DNA of 64,000 nucleotides from Streptomyces sp. NBC_00335 (GTDB lineage Bacteria; Actinomycetota; Actinomycetes; Streptomycetales; Streptomycetaceae): NCBI RefSeq assembly GCF_036127095.1, contig NZ_CP108006.1, positions 1,860,001 to 1,924,000 of the forward strand, read 5' to 3'. Shown piece by piece: positions 29,645 to 37,720 of this stretch (position 1 is its first letter; each line of letters starts with the position of its first letter). The notes under the pieces were generated by a model. It saw only the letters and a program-made list of their open reading frames with translations, ran no database searches and was not told where the DNA came from. The position numbers and the translations under genes were made by a program.

Positions 29645-29744
29645 GTCGGCCGCCGCCCGGGCGGCGGCCGACGCTCCTGCGTGCCTGTTTCACCGGGCCC
29701 GGTGCGGGCACGGCGGCCGGGTCGAGAACCGCCGTGCCCGCACC
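29645..29744. terminator. Two strong hairpins inside the isonitrile gene set
   Basis: A 28-bp perfect palindrome (29645-29672, arms starting GTCGGCCGCC) is followed by a 16-bp perfect stem, GGTGCGGGCACGGCGG (29701-29716) with 29729-29744. They fill the gap after the oxygenase gene and before the luciferase-like gene. They may reduce transcription of the downstream genes or define RNA ends, so that the first two genes are made in excess. Confidence 0.6.
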
Positions 29745-29776
29745 CGGATCCGTCCCTCGGTGGGGGTGCTCCGGTC

Positions 29777-30622
29777 TCAGATGACCTCGACCCGCTGGAG
29801 GTGGCGCTTGGTCGGACCGGTGAACGCGTTCCGCCCGTGGATGAGCGAGAAGTTGTCCGCGATCACGATGTCGCCGGCCTGCCAGTCGTGGTCGTAGCAG
29901 TACTCGGGACGGTGGACCCGCTCGGCCAGCTCGGTGAGGAAGGTGTCCTCCTCGGACGCCTCGATCCCGTTCACCTTGACGTAGACCGGGTTCTTGTACG
30001 TCTCCGCGGAGAGCGGCTCGGCGAACCGCAGCACGGGCAGGCCGGTGGCCGGGTGCTGGGTGACGAGTCCCTCGGTGACCTCGCCGCCGTAGTGCACGAC
30101 CTTGTCGGTCGAATAGGTCATGCTGATGCGGCTCCAGCGATCGCGCGTCTCCTCGTCCGCGTCCCGGTAGACGCGCGAGGTGTCGGAGAAGACCGTCTCC
30201 CCGCCGACGCCCGGCGTCACGTCCAGGCACTGGAAGAAGAACCAGCGGGGGTCGGCCTCCACGAAGGCGCCGTCCCAGTGGAAGGGCACGTCTCCGCTGT
30301 CGAACAGGTAGTTCTTCGGGTTGTCCTCGACCACCAGGTCGACCACCTCACCCGGTTCCCACTTCAGGACCTCGCCCCACTGCCGGCAGTAGTCGGCGAA
30401 CTCCTGCTTGGCCAGCAGGCTGAAGCCGCGCAGTACCACTACCCGCGACTCCACGGTCCAGCGGGCGAGCGTCTCGACCGGGATGTCCTCGACACGAGCG
30501 CCTCCGCCGAGCGCCTCCACGACGCGGCCGAACGGGCGCAGCGGGGTGTGCTTCAGCTTCAGGGTCTCGGTGGAGCCGCAGGGGTAGCTCTTGGTGTCGG
30601 GCTTTGATGCGGAATTCGTCAA
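29777..30622 (-). CDS. Fe(II)/2-oxoglutarate oxygenase, PvcB/IsnB-like (TauD superfamily)
   Basis: The 281-residue protein has the TauD fold. The metal triad is His115 and Asp117 in VPFHWDGAF and His262 in SLIHGRNAF, with the 2-oxoglutarate Arg at 273 or 277 (RHLQRVEV). The phrases RVVVLRGFSLLAKQEFADYC and IVIADNFSLIHGR match PvcB-type enzymes, which act on the isonitrile made from Tyr or Trp and give a vinyl isonitrile by oxidative decarboxylation. The start appears to be TTG at 30622, 8 nt after AGGAGG; no ATG is available nearby. It is 12 bp after the isonitrile synthase gene, the arrangement of known pvcA-pvcB and isnA-isnB pairs. Confidence 0.88.
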   Translation of the reverse strand: MTNSASKPDTKSYPCGSTETLKLKHTPLRPFGRVVEALGGGARVEDIPVETLARWTVESRVVVLRGFSLLAKQEFADYCRQWGEVLKWEPGEVVDLVVEDNPKNYLFDSGDVPFHWDGAFVEADPRWFFFQCLDVTPGVGGETVFSDTSRVYRDADEETRDRWSRISMTYSTDKVVHYGGEVTEGLVTQHPATGLPVLRFAEPLSAETYKNPVYVKVNGIEASEEDTFLTELAERVHRPEYCYDHDWQAGDIVIADNFSLIHGRNAFTGPTKRHLQRVEVI

Positions 30623-30634
30623 GGGGTCATCCTC

Positions 30635-31627
30635 CTAGGAATCGATGGCCGACTTGGGGTCGACGAAATGGCTCGGGCGGCCGTTGCGCATGACAACGGA
30701 AGCCTCGAGGTTCTCCGCGTCCCACCTTTTGACCAGTGAAAGTTTGACGCCGTCGTCGAGTACCACTCCGTGCCACGGCGTCAGCCACGCGTCGTCGGTA
30801 CGGAGCAGCCGGACGCCGATCTTTTCGGAATGCGGCGATTGCGGGTGTATGGAAAGGCGGACCGCCCGCGGGAACTTGTCGGCCACCACCCGGCTCCAGG
30901 CATTGGAGCGGCTGATCGTCTGGTAGGCCAGCTCCTTGGACTCGTTGCGCAGGGCCGTCCGCGAGACCGTGTCGCCCTTGATCCCCACGGCGTCCTCGAA
31001 CATGAAGCGGTGGATCCCGTTGAACATGTTCCGGGTGGCGCTGTCGGTGCGCACGTTCTCCTTCAGCTCCGAGACCGCGGGCGCGTAGTCGTCTTCGAGC
31101 ACCTGGCGCAGCTTGGTGTAGTCCAGGGAGCCGAAGGCGTCGTCGAGCCCGTACATGTCCAGCGAGGAGAAGTTGGCCGACTTGATCATCTCTTCCAGGC
31201 ACACGCGGTAGTCGGTGACCACGTCGTCGGCCACGCCGACCACGTCACCGAAGACGTGGCCGTCCGAGCAGATCGTGATCCGCGCACCGGCGGGGTGGAA
31301 GTGGCCTATGTACTCGCACAGCGACTGGAGCGCTCCCAGCCCCACGTACTCGCCCAGGTCCGGGAGGGCTCCCAGCACCTTGGTCCGGTTCGGCGACTTC
31401 GCCGGGAAGGCGGGCAGGACCAGGTGGATGGGCTCCGACCGGCGGATGAAGTAGTCCAGCTTGGCCCGGTGGCTCTCGAGACAGCTCATACAGGGTGCGG
31501 AACTACAGTCCTCGCCGGCGGCCTTGTCGATGGAGGATTTCTCGATCCGCCGGAAGTGGTAGAGAAGCTTGACGATCTTTTCCGATAATCCTGAGGAAGA
31601 ACTGCTCTCTTTCGGGTGTGCACTCAT
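30635..31627 (-). CDS. Isonitrile (isocyanide) synthase, PvcA/IsnA/DIT1 family
   Basis: The 330-residue protein carries the family's core sequences HLVLPAFPAKSPN (residues 68-80) and LGALPDLGEYVGL (85-97), then the GARITICSDGHVFGD segment (114-128). These enzymes convert the amino group of Tyr or Trp to an isonitrile with ribulose 5-phosphate as carbon donor. A Cys-rich N-terminal stretch (Cys41, Cys46, Cys49) is notable and not something I recall from PvcA. GGGGGAG precedes the ATG at 31627. It is the first gene of the minus-strand cluster and is followed by the oxygenase after 12 bp. The amino acid used, Tyr or Trp, cannot be decided by eye. Confidence 0.92.
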   Translation of the reverse strand: MSAHPKESSSSSGLSEKIVKLLYHFRRIEKSSIDKAAGEDCSSAPCMSCLESHRAKLDYFIRRSEPIHLVLPAFPAKSPNRTKVLGALPDLGEYVGLGALQSLCEYIGHFHPAGARITICSDGHVFGDVVGVADDVVTDYRVCLEEMIKSANFSSLDMYGLDDAFGSLDYTKLRQVLEDDYAPAVSELKENVRTDSATRNMFNGIHRFMFEDAVGIKGDTVSRTALRNESKELAYQTISRSNAWSRVVADKFPRAVRLSIHPQSPHSEKIGVRLLRTDDAWLTPWHGVVLDDGVKLSLVKRWDAENLEASVVMRNGRPSHFVDPKSAIDS

Positions 31628-31929
31628 TTCTACTCCCCCGTTGAAACAGCATGCGGAATGGAACGGACTGACGGCATGGCGAGAGGAAGCGCCCGTCGCG
31701 GTATCTCGGCGACATCGCCTCGTGATCGCAGCCTCGAGGCCAGATCCGGAATCAGGCCCGAATCGGCACCTCGGGACGCCATTCAGATTTGCACACCGCG
31801 AAGCGGCCCTGCAATAGCAGACCGATTAGACCCGACACCGATCGATAAGGAAAAGATTATGGAACGCCGGGGAGCCGGCACCCGGGGGGACGGGTCCGGC
31901 TCCGGAGGCGGAGTGCCGAGGTACGGAAA
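31628..31929. other. Upstream region of the isonitrile synthase gene
   Basis: This part of a 358-bp gap holds the likely promoter of the isonitrile gene set. Its GC content dips near 31790-31870. A short frame from an ATG at 31860 with AAGGAAAAG upstream is present on the plus strand but codes a Gly/Arg-rich peptide that runs through the terminator and is probably not a gene. Confidence 0.4.
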
Positions 31930-31969
31930 ACGGGGGCGGCCACCGCTTCGACGCGGCCGCCGCCCCCGT
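31930..31969. terminator. Hairpin downstream of the M4 protease remnant
   Basis: ACGGGGGCGGC (31930-31940) pairs perfectly with GCCGCCCCCGT (31959-31969). It lies 17 bp after the stop codon of the M4 remnant on the minus strand and looks like its old terminator. Confidence 0.7.
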
Positions 31970-31985
31970 GGTGCTCCGTGCGGGG

Positions 31986-32352
31986 TCAGCTGACGTTGCC
32001 GGCCTTCCAGGCCGCCGCCACCTGCTGGTACCCGGCGCCCGTCGTGCCGCAGAGGTCGGCCGTGGCCTGCAGGGTCGCGGTGCGCGCCCCGGCGTAGTCG
32101 GTGGTCGAGGTCATATAGGTCGACAGTGCTTTGTACCCGATCTTGTACGCCTTGACGCGGCCGATGCCCGTCATCGTCGAGTTGTCGTAGGTCGGCGCGT
32201 TGTAGGCCACCCCGTTGGCCGTCTTGGCGCCGCTGCCCTCCGAGAGGAGGAGGAAGAAGTGGTTCGCGACGCCCGAGGAGTTGTGGACGTCGAGGCGGCC
32301 CACCGTCTTCTACCAGGAGTCGGCGGAGGCGCCGTCCTTGCTCGGCTTGCCC
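31986..32352 (-). pseudogene. C-terminal remnant of an M4 (thermolysin-type) metalloprotease with in-frame stop
   Basis: The minus strand codes GKPSKDGASADSW, then a TAG at 32310-32312, then KTVGRLDVHNSSGVANHFFL and GIGRVKAYKIGYKALSTYMT to a stop at 31986. This is the last part of an M4 peptidase: VHNSSGVANHFF includes the region of the catalytic His, and the tail is the helical C-domain. The zinc site HExxH and the whole N-terminal half are absent, and the internal stop breaks what is left. A GTG at 32303 could restart a 105-residue peptide, but it would not be an enzyme. It is the residue of a deletion or recombination event. Confidence 0.85.
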
Positions 32353-32580
32353 ATGCAAGGACGCGAGCGCGAGGGGGACGGCCATCGTGGCCAACGCCGG
32401 CGTGGCCCTCCCCTGGCGCGTCCCCGGCCCGCGTACCGCCTGCACGGTGGTCTGGGCCGCGTCCGCCGTGATGCCGGCGGTGCTGCTCATCGGAGCGCCG
32501 TAGCCCGCGGAGAGGTGCCCGGGCTCGCCGTACGGGGAAGTGGGCCCGCCCTCCATGCGACCGGCCCACCGCCACCCGCT
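32353..32580. other. Non-coding junction upstream of the M4 remnant
   Basis: On the minus strand a frame starting MEGGPTSPYGEPGHLSAG runs from 32556 into the remnant in a different frame. It resembles no family I recognise and could be the broken start of another gene joined to the protease tail by deletion. Confidence 0.35.
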
Positions 32581-33225
32581 TCAGCCGGGGTAGTTGGTGC
32601 GCCAGGGCTCGTAGTACGGGTTGTCCTCGCAACGGTCCATGATCTCCACCTTCTTCACCGTGTCCACCGGGCAGACGGCCACGATGAACGAGCGCTCGAT
32701 GCCGCCCGGGAAGGCCACCTCGACCTGGGAGGCGTACTTGTGGGTGTCGCCGATGGTCTGGTTGACGTCGACACCGCCCGGGGCGTCGATGTAGTAGTTC
32801 CAGCCGCTCTTCCAGGACTTGTACAGGTCGTGGTTGTACGTGGTGGAGACGTACGGGGAAGGCTGGTTGACCAGGACGTAACTCTCGATGTCGTACTGGC
32901 CGTTGAGGGTGTCCCTGGGCAGGAAGCCCTCCTCGAAGACCACCGACGGCGGGCGGCCGTCCGAGCGGTAGAGCTGCTTGCAGTTGATCCGCCAGGACGG
33001 GGAGGGGGTGATGCGCTCCACCTCCACGCGTTCGTCGGCGGCGGCGAAGAGGTGGTCCCGGACCCGGGGACAGGAGTTCGCGGGAGCGGCCGCGTGGAGC
33101 GATCCGGAGGCGGGGGCGATGACGGAGGCGGACGCGGACGCCGACGCGGATGCCGGGGGCAGCAGGGCGGCGGCGAGGGCGGTCGCGAGCACGGCGGCCC
33201 GCCGGCGCAGAGCAGAGATGATCAT
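32581..33225 (-). CDS. Secreted ADP-ribosyltransferase-like protein (cholera/pertussis-toxin fold)
   Basis: The 214-residue protein has a signal peptide (MIISALRRRAAVLATALAAA, cleavage near the Ala/Ser run at about residue 35). The mature part shows the R-S-E order of mono-ADP-ribosyltransferases: Arg87 in QLYRSDGRPPSVVFEEGFLP, close to the RxDxRPP start of cholera and pertussis toxin A chains; the strand motif YVSTTY with Ser127-Thr128-Thr129; and Gln167-x-Glu169 in SQVEVAFPGGI, which aligns with the EQEVSALGGI segment of cholera toxin. Gln instead of Glu two residues before the catalytic Glu suggests a target other than arginine, as in scabin-type enzymes. Four cysteines could form disulfides. 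No immunity or B-subunit gene is obvious. Confidence 0.78.
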   Translation of the reverse strand: MIISALRRRAAVLATALAAALLPPASASASASASVIAPASGSLHAAAPANSCPRVRDHLFAAADERVEVERITPSPSWRINCKQLYRSDGRPPSVVFEEGFLPRDTLNGQYDIESYVLVNQPSPYVSTTYNHDLYKSWKSGWNYYIDAPGGVDVNQTIGDTHKYASQVEVAFPGGIERSFIVAVCPVDTVKKVEIMDRCEDNPYYEPWRTNYPG

Positions 33226-33391
33226 TCCCCCACCCTCGCGGCCCCACGACCCCCTCACGGGCATCCTCACTCGATGGTGAGCGTGTCGCCGGCCGCACCG
33301 ACTTCCTTTCTCTGACGGGGAGTTGATGGCGTAACGATCCTTCGCCGAACCCCGTTCCCACGCCCCGGCCCGATCTGCTTCGAAGAGCGCC

Positions 33392-33423
33392 ACGCTCGGC
33401 CAGGGACTCCCCCCGCCGAGCGT
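33392..33423. terminator. Terminator hairpin after the 33485-34405 gene
   Basis: ACGCTCGGC (33392-33400) pairs with GCCGAGCGT (33415-33423); on the plus strand a short T-run follows. It lies about 60 bp beyond the stop codon of the minus-strand gene at 33485. Confidence 0.6.
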
Positions 33424-33484
33424 TTTGCGTGAGCAGCGCTCCGACACCTCGGCCTGCGACAGGTCCGGCCGAGTACGTCGCGGG

Positions 33485-34405
33485 CTACGGCGCGGTCAGC
33501 ACCCACCACTGCCGCAACGTGCGGCGAGTGCGCAGGAAGATGTGCGGACCCCGACAGACGGGGCGGGCGTAGCGCCTGACGGGGTCGCCGTTCGGGAAGG
33601 CCAGGTCCTCGCGGCTCACCACCACAGCCCCCTCGTCCGTCAGCCGGATGTGGCGGAGGGCGTTCACCCGGGTAGTGCCGGCGACACCCTGTTCGTTCCC
33701 TCCGAGCAGGAGCAGCCGGTCCCCGCGGATCGCGAGGCCGACCGGGGCCGAGACAGGAAGGGCGTGGATGCGGAGGGTCCCGCTGCGCCCCGTTCGGGCG
33801 AGTGGTGCGCCGGGCCAGTAGGTGGCGTGGACCGCGGAGTCGGAGACGTTGACGGTGCCGACCTCCGCCACGTGGTCGTAGGGCTTCGGCGGGCGCAGGT
33901 CCCCTGCGGGGTTGCCCCTGCCGTCCCAGCGGACCAGCCCGCCCGCGCTGACGCGATCACCGCTGTAGATCCCCTCGTCGGAGTACCCGGTCCAGAAGCC
34001 GCTCCTGGGGTCCGCGACCAGGTGCTTGAGATGCGTTCCCAGCGGGAACCGGCGCCGGGAGCGGCCGTCGGGGCCGAAAATCTGGCCGGACCGCGCGTTC
34101 GGCCCTCCGCTGCCCGAGAGCACGAACCCGCCGCCCGGGAGGGCGTCGAAGGCGTCCGGGTCCACGGCCACCGCGTACAGGGTCCGTTCCCGAACCTCGC
34201 CCCGGTCGCTGATGACGACGAGGGCGTCGAAGGGCAGTGCCGCGGGCTCCGGGATGTCCCGGCCACCCCACCTGTAGGGAAAACGCGTGTCAGGGCAGAT
34301 CAGCCAGAGAGCCCGGCCCCACGGATCGATCGTGGAGGCCAGTACCTTCCGCTCGTCGTACCGCCGAGGCAACAGTGCGTAAGGACGCAGTGCCACCTTC
34401 GTCAA
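33485..34405 (-). CDS. Hypothetical beta-propeller-like protein
   Basis: I do not recognise a named family. From a TTG at 34405 (GAGGTGATCTT upstream) the protein has 306 residues, starting LTKVALRPYALLPRRYDERK; a GTG at 34396 is an alternative. Repeating blocks of the kind FDALVVISDRGEV, GGGFVLSGSG, GQIFGPDGRSRRRFPLG, SGFWTGYSDEGIYSG and LRIHALPVSAPVGLAIRGDR suggest blades of a beta-propeller. There is no signal peptide. The next region to the right, on the other strand, is a broken gene of similar style, so the pair may have worked together. Confidence 0.65.
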   Translation of the reverse strand: MTKVALRPYALLPRRYDERKVLASTIDPWGRALWLICPDTRFPYRWGGRDIPEPAALPFDALVVISDRGEVRERTLYAVAVDPDAFDALPGGGFVLSGSGGPNARSGQIFGPDGRSRRRFPLGTHLKHLVADPRSGFWTGYSDEGIYSGDRVSAGGLVRWDGRGNPAGDLRPPKPYDHVAEVGTVNVSDSAVHATYWPGAPLARTGRSGTLRIHALPVSAPVGLAIRGDRLLLLGGNEQGVAGTTRVNALRHIRLTDEGAVVVSREDLAFPNGDPVRRYARPVCRGPHIFLRTRRTLRQWWVLTAP

Positions 34406-34678
34406 AAGATCACCTCGCGGGCGAAGGAACGCAACGCCTCCATGATCACACGGGCGCCTGAGGGCTCGGCCTTCCAGGGGCACGCTGAGGCGCCGCCGCC
34501 CTTCCTGCGTACCGGCGATCGTTCCGGGCCGGGCGTTCGCGGGTACGGCCCTGGCGCGGGGAGCCGCGGGCCGGGTGAAAATGCGTTGGTGCGGGGCGTC
34601 ACCTGGCCGGAACATGGGGGGCCGCCGTGTCTTGCCCGGACGGGGGCAGCTCGTGTGGCGCCCTGGGAGGGACCCTGC

Positions 34679-35455
34679 ATGCCCCTTGCTCCGATCGTCC
34701 GACGCGTCCTCGGCGACGGGCCGTTCGCCGAGATCGGAGAACCGGGCTTGGCCGTCGCCGACGATCGGTCGCGGCACCCCGTACGGTCGCTCGCCTTCCA
34801 CCCCGCCCTTCCCCTGTTGGCGGTGGGCACGGGGCGCTACGACGGCGGCCACTCCTCCGAAGGTGAACTGCTGCTGGTCCACCTGGACTCGGCCTCGTGG
34901 TGTCCGCCCTGGAGCCGCCGCGGGACGCGCTCGCCGTCGAGTGGTGCGGTGAGACCGCGCTGCGTCTGGTCCCGGCCCCGTACGACGACTGTCTCGCGGC
35001 CGCCGCCGGCCGGCAGTGGTCCGTACGCCGGAGGGTGTGGACCGTCGAGGGGCCGCAGGACGGCCGCGTACTGGCTGCTGCGGTGCTCGTCCCGGGTGGT
35101 CGGTGGCCGGTGCCGAGGCCGTTGGGAGGCCGCCGCGAGCGGCCGGTGCGGCTGCATCATTTCGGGGGTCCGGCGGTCGAGATCGAGGAGTCCCCGGTGT
35201 ACGCGGGCGCCGTTCATCGCGGTCACGGTCTCCAACCCGGTGGGGCCCACTTCGTACGGCGGTCCCTGGACGGCACGGTGCGGTGGCAGCACCGTGCCGA
35301 TCATCCCGTCACCGCCCTCGACTCCGACGGCACTGCGCACCGAGCTGGAGGTCGGCGGAACGCCGACCACCGTGCTGTCCCTCGCGGTGGCGCCCCAGGG
35401 ACACCTGCTCATCGGGACCGCCGACGGCCGCGTCCTGGAGTGCAAACCCCGGTGA
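34679..35455 (+). pseudogene. Frameshifted beta-propeller-like gene
   Basis: An ATG at 34679 with GGGAGGGACC upstream opens a natural-looking frame (LGDGPFAEIGEPGLAVADDR, VRSLAFHPALPLLAVGTG). Near 34890 the sensible protein moves to another frame (GLVVSALEPPRDALAVEW, then ETALRLVPAPYDDCLAAAAG and HFVRRSLDGTVRWQHRADHP), and near 35335 it returns to the first frame for TELEVGGTPTTVLSLAVAPQ and HLLIGTADGRVLECKPR. Between these points the first frame gives only Arg/Ser/Pro-rich nonsense. Two compensating shifts therefore separate the parts. This is either a decaying gene or two sequencing errors; the WD-like repeats suggest a propeller. Confidence 0.65.
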
Positions 35456-35527
35456 TGACCCTGCCCGGCCGGGCCCGGGCGGGTCCGTATCACAGGAAAC
35501 GAATTCGTTCGCACGTTCGGAGGTTGG

Positions 35528-36733
35528 GTGCACATCGCAGATCACACCGGGTGGGACCGGGACTTCCCGGTGAAGTACCTCTTGGTTCAGGACGCCGAGG
35601 ACGGCACAGACGGGGCAGATGGCGCGGAGCGGCTCTGGGGGAAGTGCGCGGGCGTCGTGGGGCTGTTCGCCGACCCGGTCCCGCTGCCGCGCGAGGTGGT
35701 CACCCTTCGCGGATGCAGCCCGGACGGCCTCCTGAGCGATGTCCTGGCGGAGCCCGGAGGATCGCTGCGGAGTCTGGGCGACGTGTGCGTCGAAGTCTGG
35801 GACGACGAGCGGCCCGTGCAGTGGTGGACTCTCGTCGACGCGGTCGTGGTGGCCCATCAGCCTCACCCCGCGGACCCGGCGCGGTACGACATCGTGCTCG
35901 ACGCCGCCGTCACGAGCGAGGAGAGCTTCTCCGAACCGCCCACGGAGCCGCGCTTCGAGCTCTTCGCCGCAAGGGCGCCAACGGCGACGCCGAGCGCGGG
36001 GTGGTGCTCCGCCGTCGACGGCCTGTTCAGGGAGCGGGCGTGCCCGGACCCCGTTCCGATGGAGCTGATCGGCTGCGAGCCCGCGGAGCCACTGCTCGCG
36101 GCGCTACGGCGCCCCCGCCGGTCGGAACGCGACTGGGCCCACCTCCTGGTCCTGGACCGTCACGGTGCCGTACTGGCTTCCCCCGTCGTGGGCCTGGCCA
36201 TCACCGGAGCACGGCCGTCCGTGCTCGGCGGCACGCTCGTCGACATCACCCTCACCGACGGCGGCGACGACCGGCCGTCGCCGGCGGTCCGCCCCGTCTG
36301 GGAGAAGTGGTACCAGGGCCCGCCGGCGGAGCCCAACGCGTGGGCGCCGTACGACGCGCAGGGCAGGGCCGCCTGGCTTGACCTCAGCACCCGTGCCTGG
36401 CGGGTGCCCGTGCCCCGGCCTGACCGCTCGGGCGGCGAGTACCACCTCGACGGCCGGTTCGTCACGGACGTTCCCGGGCTGCACTGCGCGATCGCCGAGG
36501 CCCTGCTCGGGCCCGGCCGCTACTACGGCCGGGAGTGGAACGCCTTCAAGGACTGCCTGTGCGGTGGATTCGGAGCGGCCCCGCCCTTCACCTTGACCTG
36601 GCACGACTCCGAGGTCGCACGCCACGCCTTCGCAGCCGATGCGGAAGGCGCTCAAGGCCCTGGCCGGCTCTCCTACTTCGAGGAGATCGTCCACTTGCTC
36701 GAACGCAGCGGCGTCACGGTCGTGCTCCGTTGA
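35528..36733 (+). CDS. Protein with C-terminal barstar (barnase inhibitor) domain
   Basis: The GTG at 35528 follows GGAGG at 5-6 nt and gives 401 residues. Residues about 303-401 match the barstar fold: YHLDGRFVTDVPGLHCAIAE, YYGREWNAFKDCLCGG and FTLTWHDSEVARHAF, ending FEEIVHLLERSGVTVVLR. Barstar binds and blocks barnase-type RNases in the cytoplasm. The first 300 residues contain a beta-rich region (VSALVDAV-like strands, LLVLDRHGAVLAS) that I cannot assign. No barnase or polymorphic toxin gene is visible next to it, so it may be an orphan immunity protein or serve another binding role. Confidence 0.75.
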   Translation: MHIADHTGWDRDFPVKYLLVQDAEDGTDGADGAERLWGKCAGVVGLFADPVPLPREVVTLRGCSPDGLLSDVLAEPGGSLRSLGDVCVEVWDDERPVQWWTLVDAVVVAHQPHPADPARYDIVLDAAVTSEESFSEPPTEPRFELFAARAPTATPSAGWCSAVDGLFRERACPDPVPMELIGCEPAEPLLAALRRPRRSERDWAHLLVLDRHGAVLASPVVGLAITGARPSVLGGTLVDITLTDGGDDRPSPAVRPVWEKWYQGPPAEPNAWAPYDAQGRAAWLDLSTRAWRVPVPRPDRSGGEYHLDGRFVTDVPGLHCAIAEALLGPGRYYGREWNAFKDCLCGGFGAAPPFTLTWHDSEVARHAFAADAEGAQGPGRLSYFEEIVHLLERSGVTVVLR

Positions 36734-36741
36734 GCCGCGGA

Positions 36742-36815
36742 CGGCCGACCGGTAACGGCCCGGGGCGGTCGACCGGTAACGGCCCGCGGGCGGTCGACCT
36801 GTAGCGGCCCGGGGG
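36742..36815. repeat. Three tandem copies of a 24-25 bp repeat
   Basis: Copies at 36742-36765, 36766-36790 and 36791-36815 share CGGTCGACCGGTAACGGCCC with few changes; the third has CTGTAGC in place of CGGTAAC. They follow the barstar gene stop codon and stand in a short intergenic gap. Confidence 0.85.
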
Positions 36816-36942
36816 CGGCCTCGGAGGCTGCACCATGCTCCGGCTCCCGGGCTCCGGTTCCGGGTTCCCGGTTCGGCTTACACGCGGGGATGATCACCGT
36901 ATTCTGTGCCGGTTCGGCTCGACAAGGACCATGGGGGGTCAT

Positions 36943-37581
36943 ATGTCCCAGCGAAACACGCACCGGAGACGGCGAGTTGTCGCCACGACGGCGATGGCGG
37001 CGGCCGTCGCCCTGTCCCTCGCCGGCTGTGGGGGCACAGCCGCGAAGAGTTCCGACAAGCCCGGTTCGGCGGCGAACGCCTCCTCCCCGGGTCCCGTGAT
37101 GCCCGCGCTCGTCGGCAAGAAGTCCGACGAGGCCGAGAGCCTCGTCAAGAAGGTGTCCACCAAGCCGGTCGAGGTGCGCAGCGCGTACGCCGACGTCGAG
37201 CTGCCGAAGATCCACGCGCTGTGGCTGGTCTGCTTCCAGACTCCGGCGGCCGGGGCCCCGCTGCCGCCCGACAGCGCCGCCGAGATCACCGTCACCGACA
37301 CGCTCACCCCGTGCCCGGAGAAGGCCGGAGCCACCCTGCGGCCCGCCGGAACACCGACTCCGACCCGGCCCCCGGGCTCCGGCAAGACGCCGGCCCCCGC
37401 CACGACGGGCAAGGCGAAGCCGCCGGCGTCCTCCCCGACCCCGGCCCCGGCTCCCAAGGACGTCTCCTACAAGAACTGCACCGAGGCCAAGGCCGCCGGA
37501 GCCGCCCCGATCCGGCGCGGCCAACCCGGTTACGGAGAACACCTCGACCGGGACAACGACGGCATCGCCTGCGACACATAG
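36943..37581 (+). CDS. Lipoprotein with PASTA-like and Excalibur calcium-binding domains
   Basis: The 212-residue protein has a lipoprotein signal with lipobox LAGC near residue 28. A PASTA-like segment (VMPALVGKKSDEAESLVKKV) follows, then a Pro/Thr-rich spacer of about 50 residues, and at the C-terminus an Excalibur domain: YKNCTEAKAAGAAPIRRGQP and HLDRDNDGIACDT, with the DxDxDGxxC calcium-binding motif. Such proteins are anchored outside the membrane and are common in actinobacteria; the function is unknown. The ATG at 36943 lies after a run of six G; an in-frame ATG at 36931 is also possible. Confidence 0.85.
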   Translation: MSQRNTHRRRRVVATTAMAAAVALSLAGCGGTAAKSSDKPGSAANASSPGPVMPALVGKKSDEAESLVKKVSTKPVEVRSAYADVELPKIHALWLVCFQTPAAGAPLPPDSAAEITVTDTLTPCPEKAGATLRPAGTPTPTRPPGSGKTPAPATTGKAKPPASSPTPAPAPKDVSYKNCTEAKAAGAAPIRRGQPGYGEHLDRDNDGIACDT

Positions 37582-37720
37582 GAGGGGGTGGGGAGGGAGA
37601 GCCGGGGCCCTGCCCGGTGCTGCGGCGAGATTCGGCCTGATGCCCCGGCAGCCCTCGCCCTCCGTGGGCCGGCGTGCGCAGAATCGCCCTGTCGCAACAG
37701 TTCTGAGGGTGGGCGGAGCC

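Noticed and set aside
31859..31993. Small plus-strand gene from the ATG at 31860
   Set aside because: Gly/Arg-rich peptide that passes straight through a terminator hairpin; no relatives recognised.
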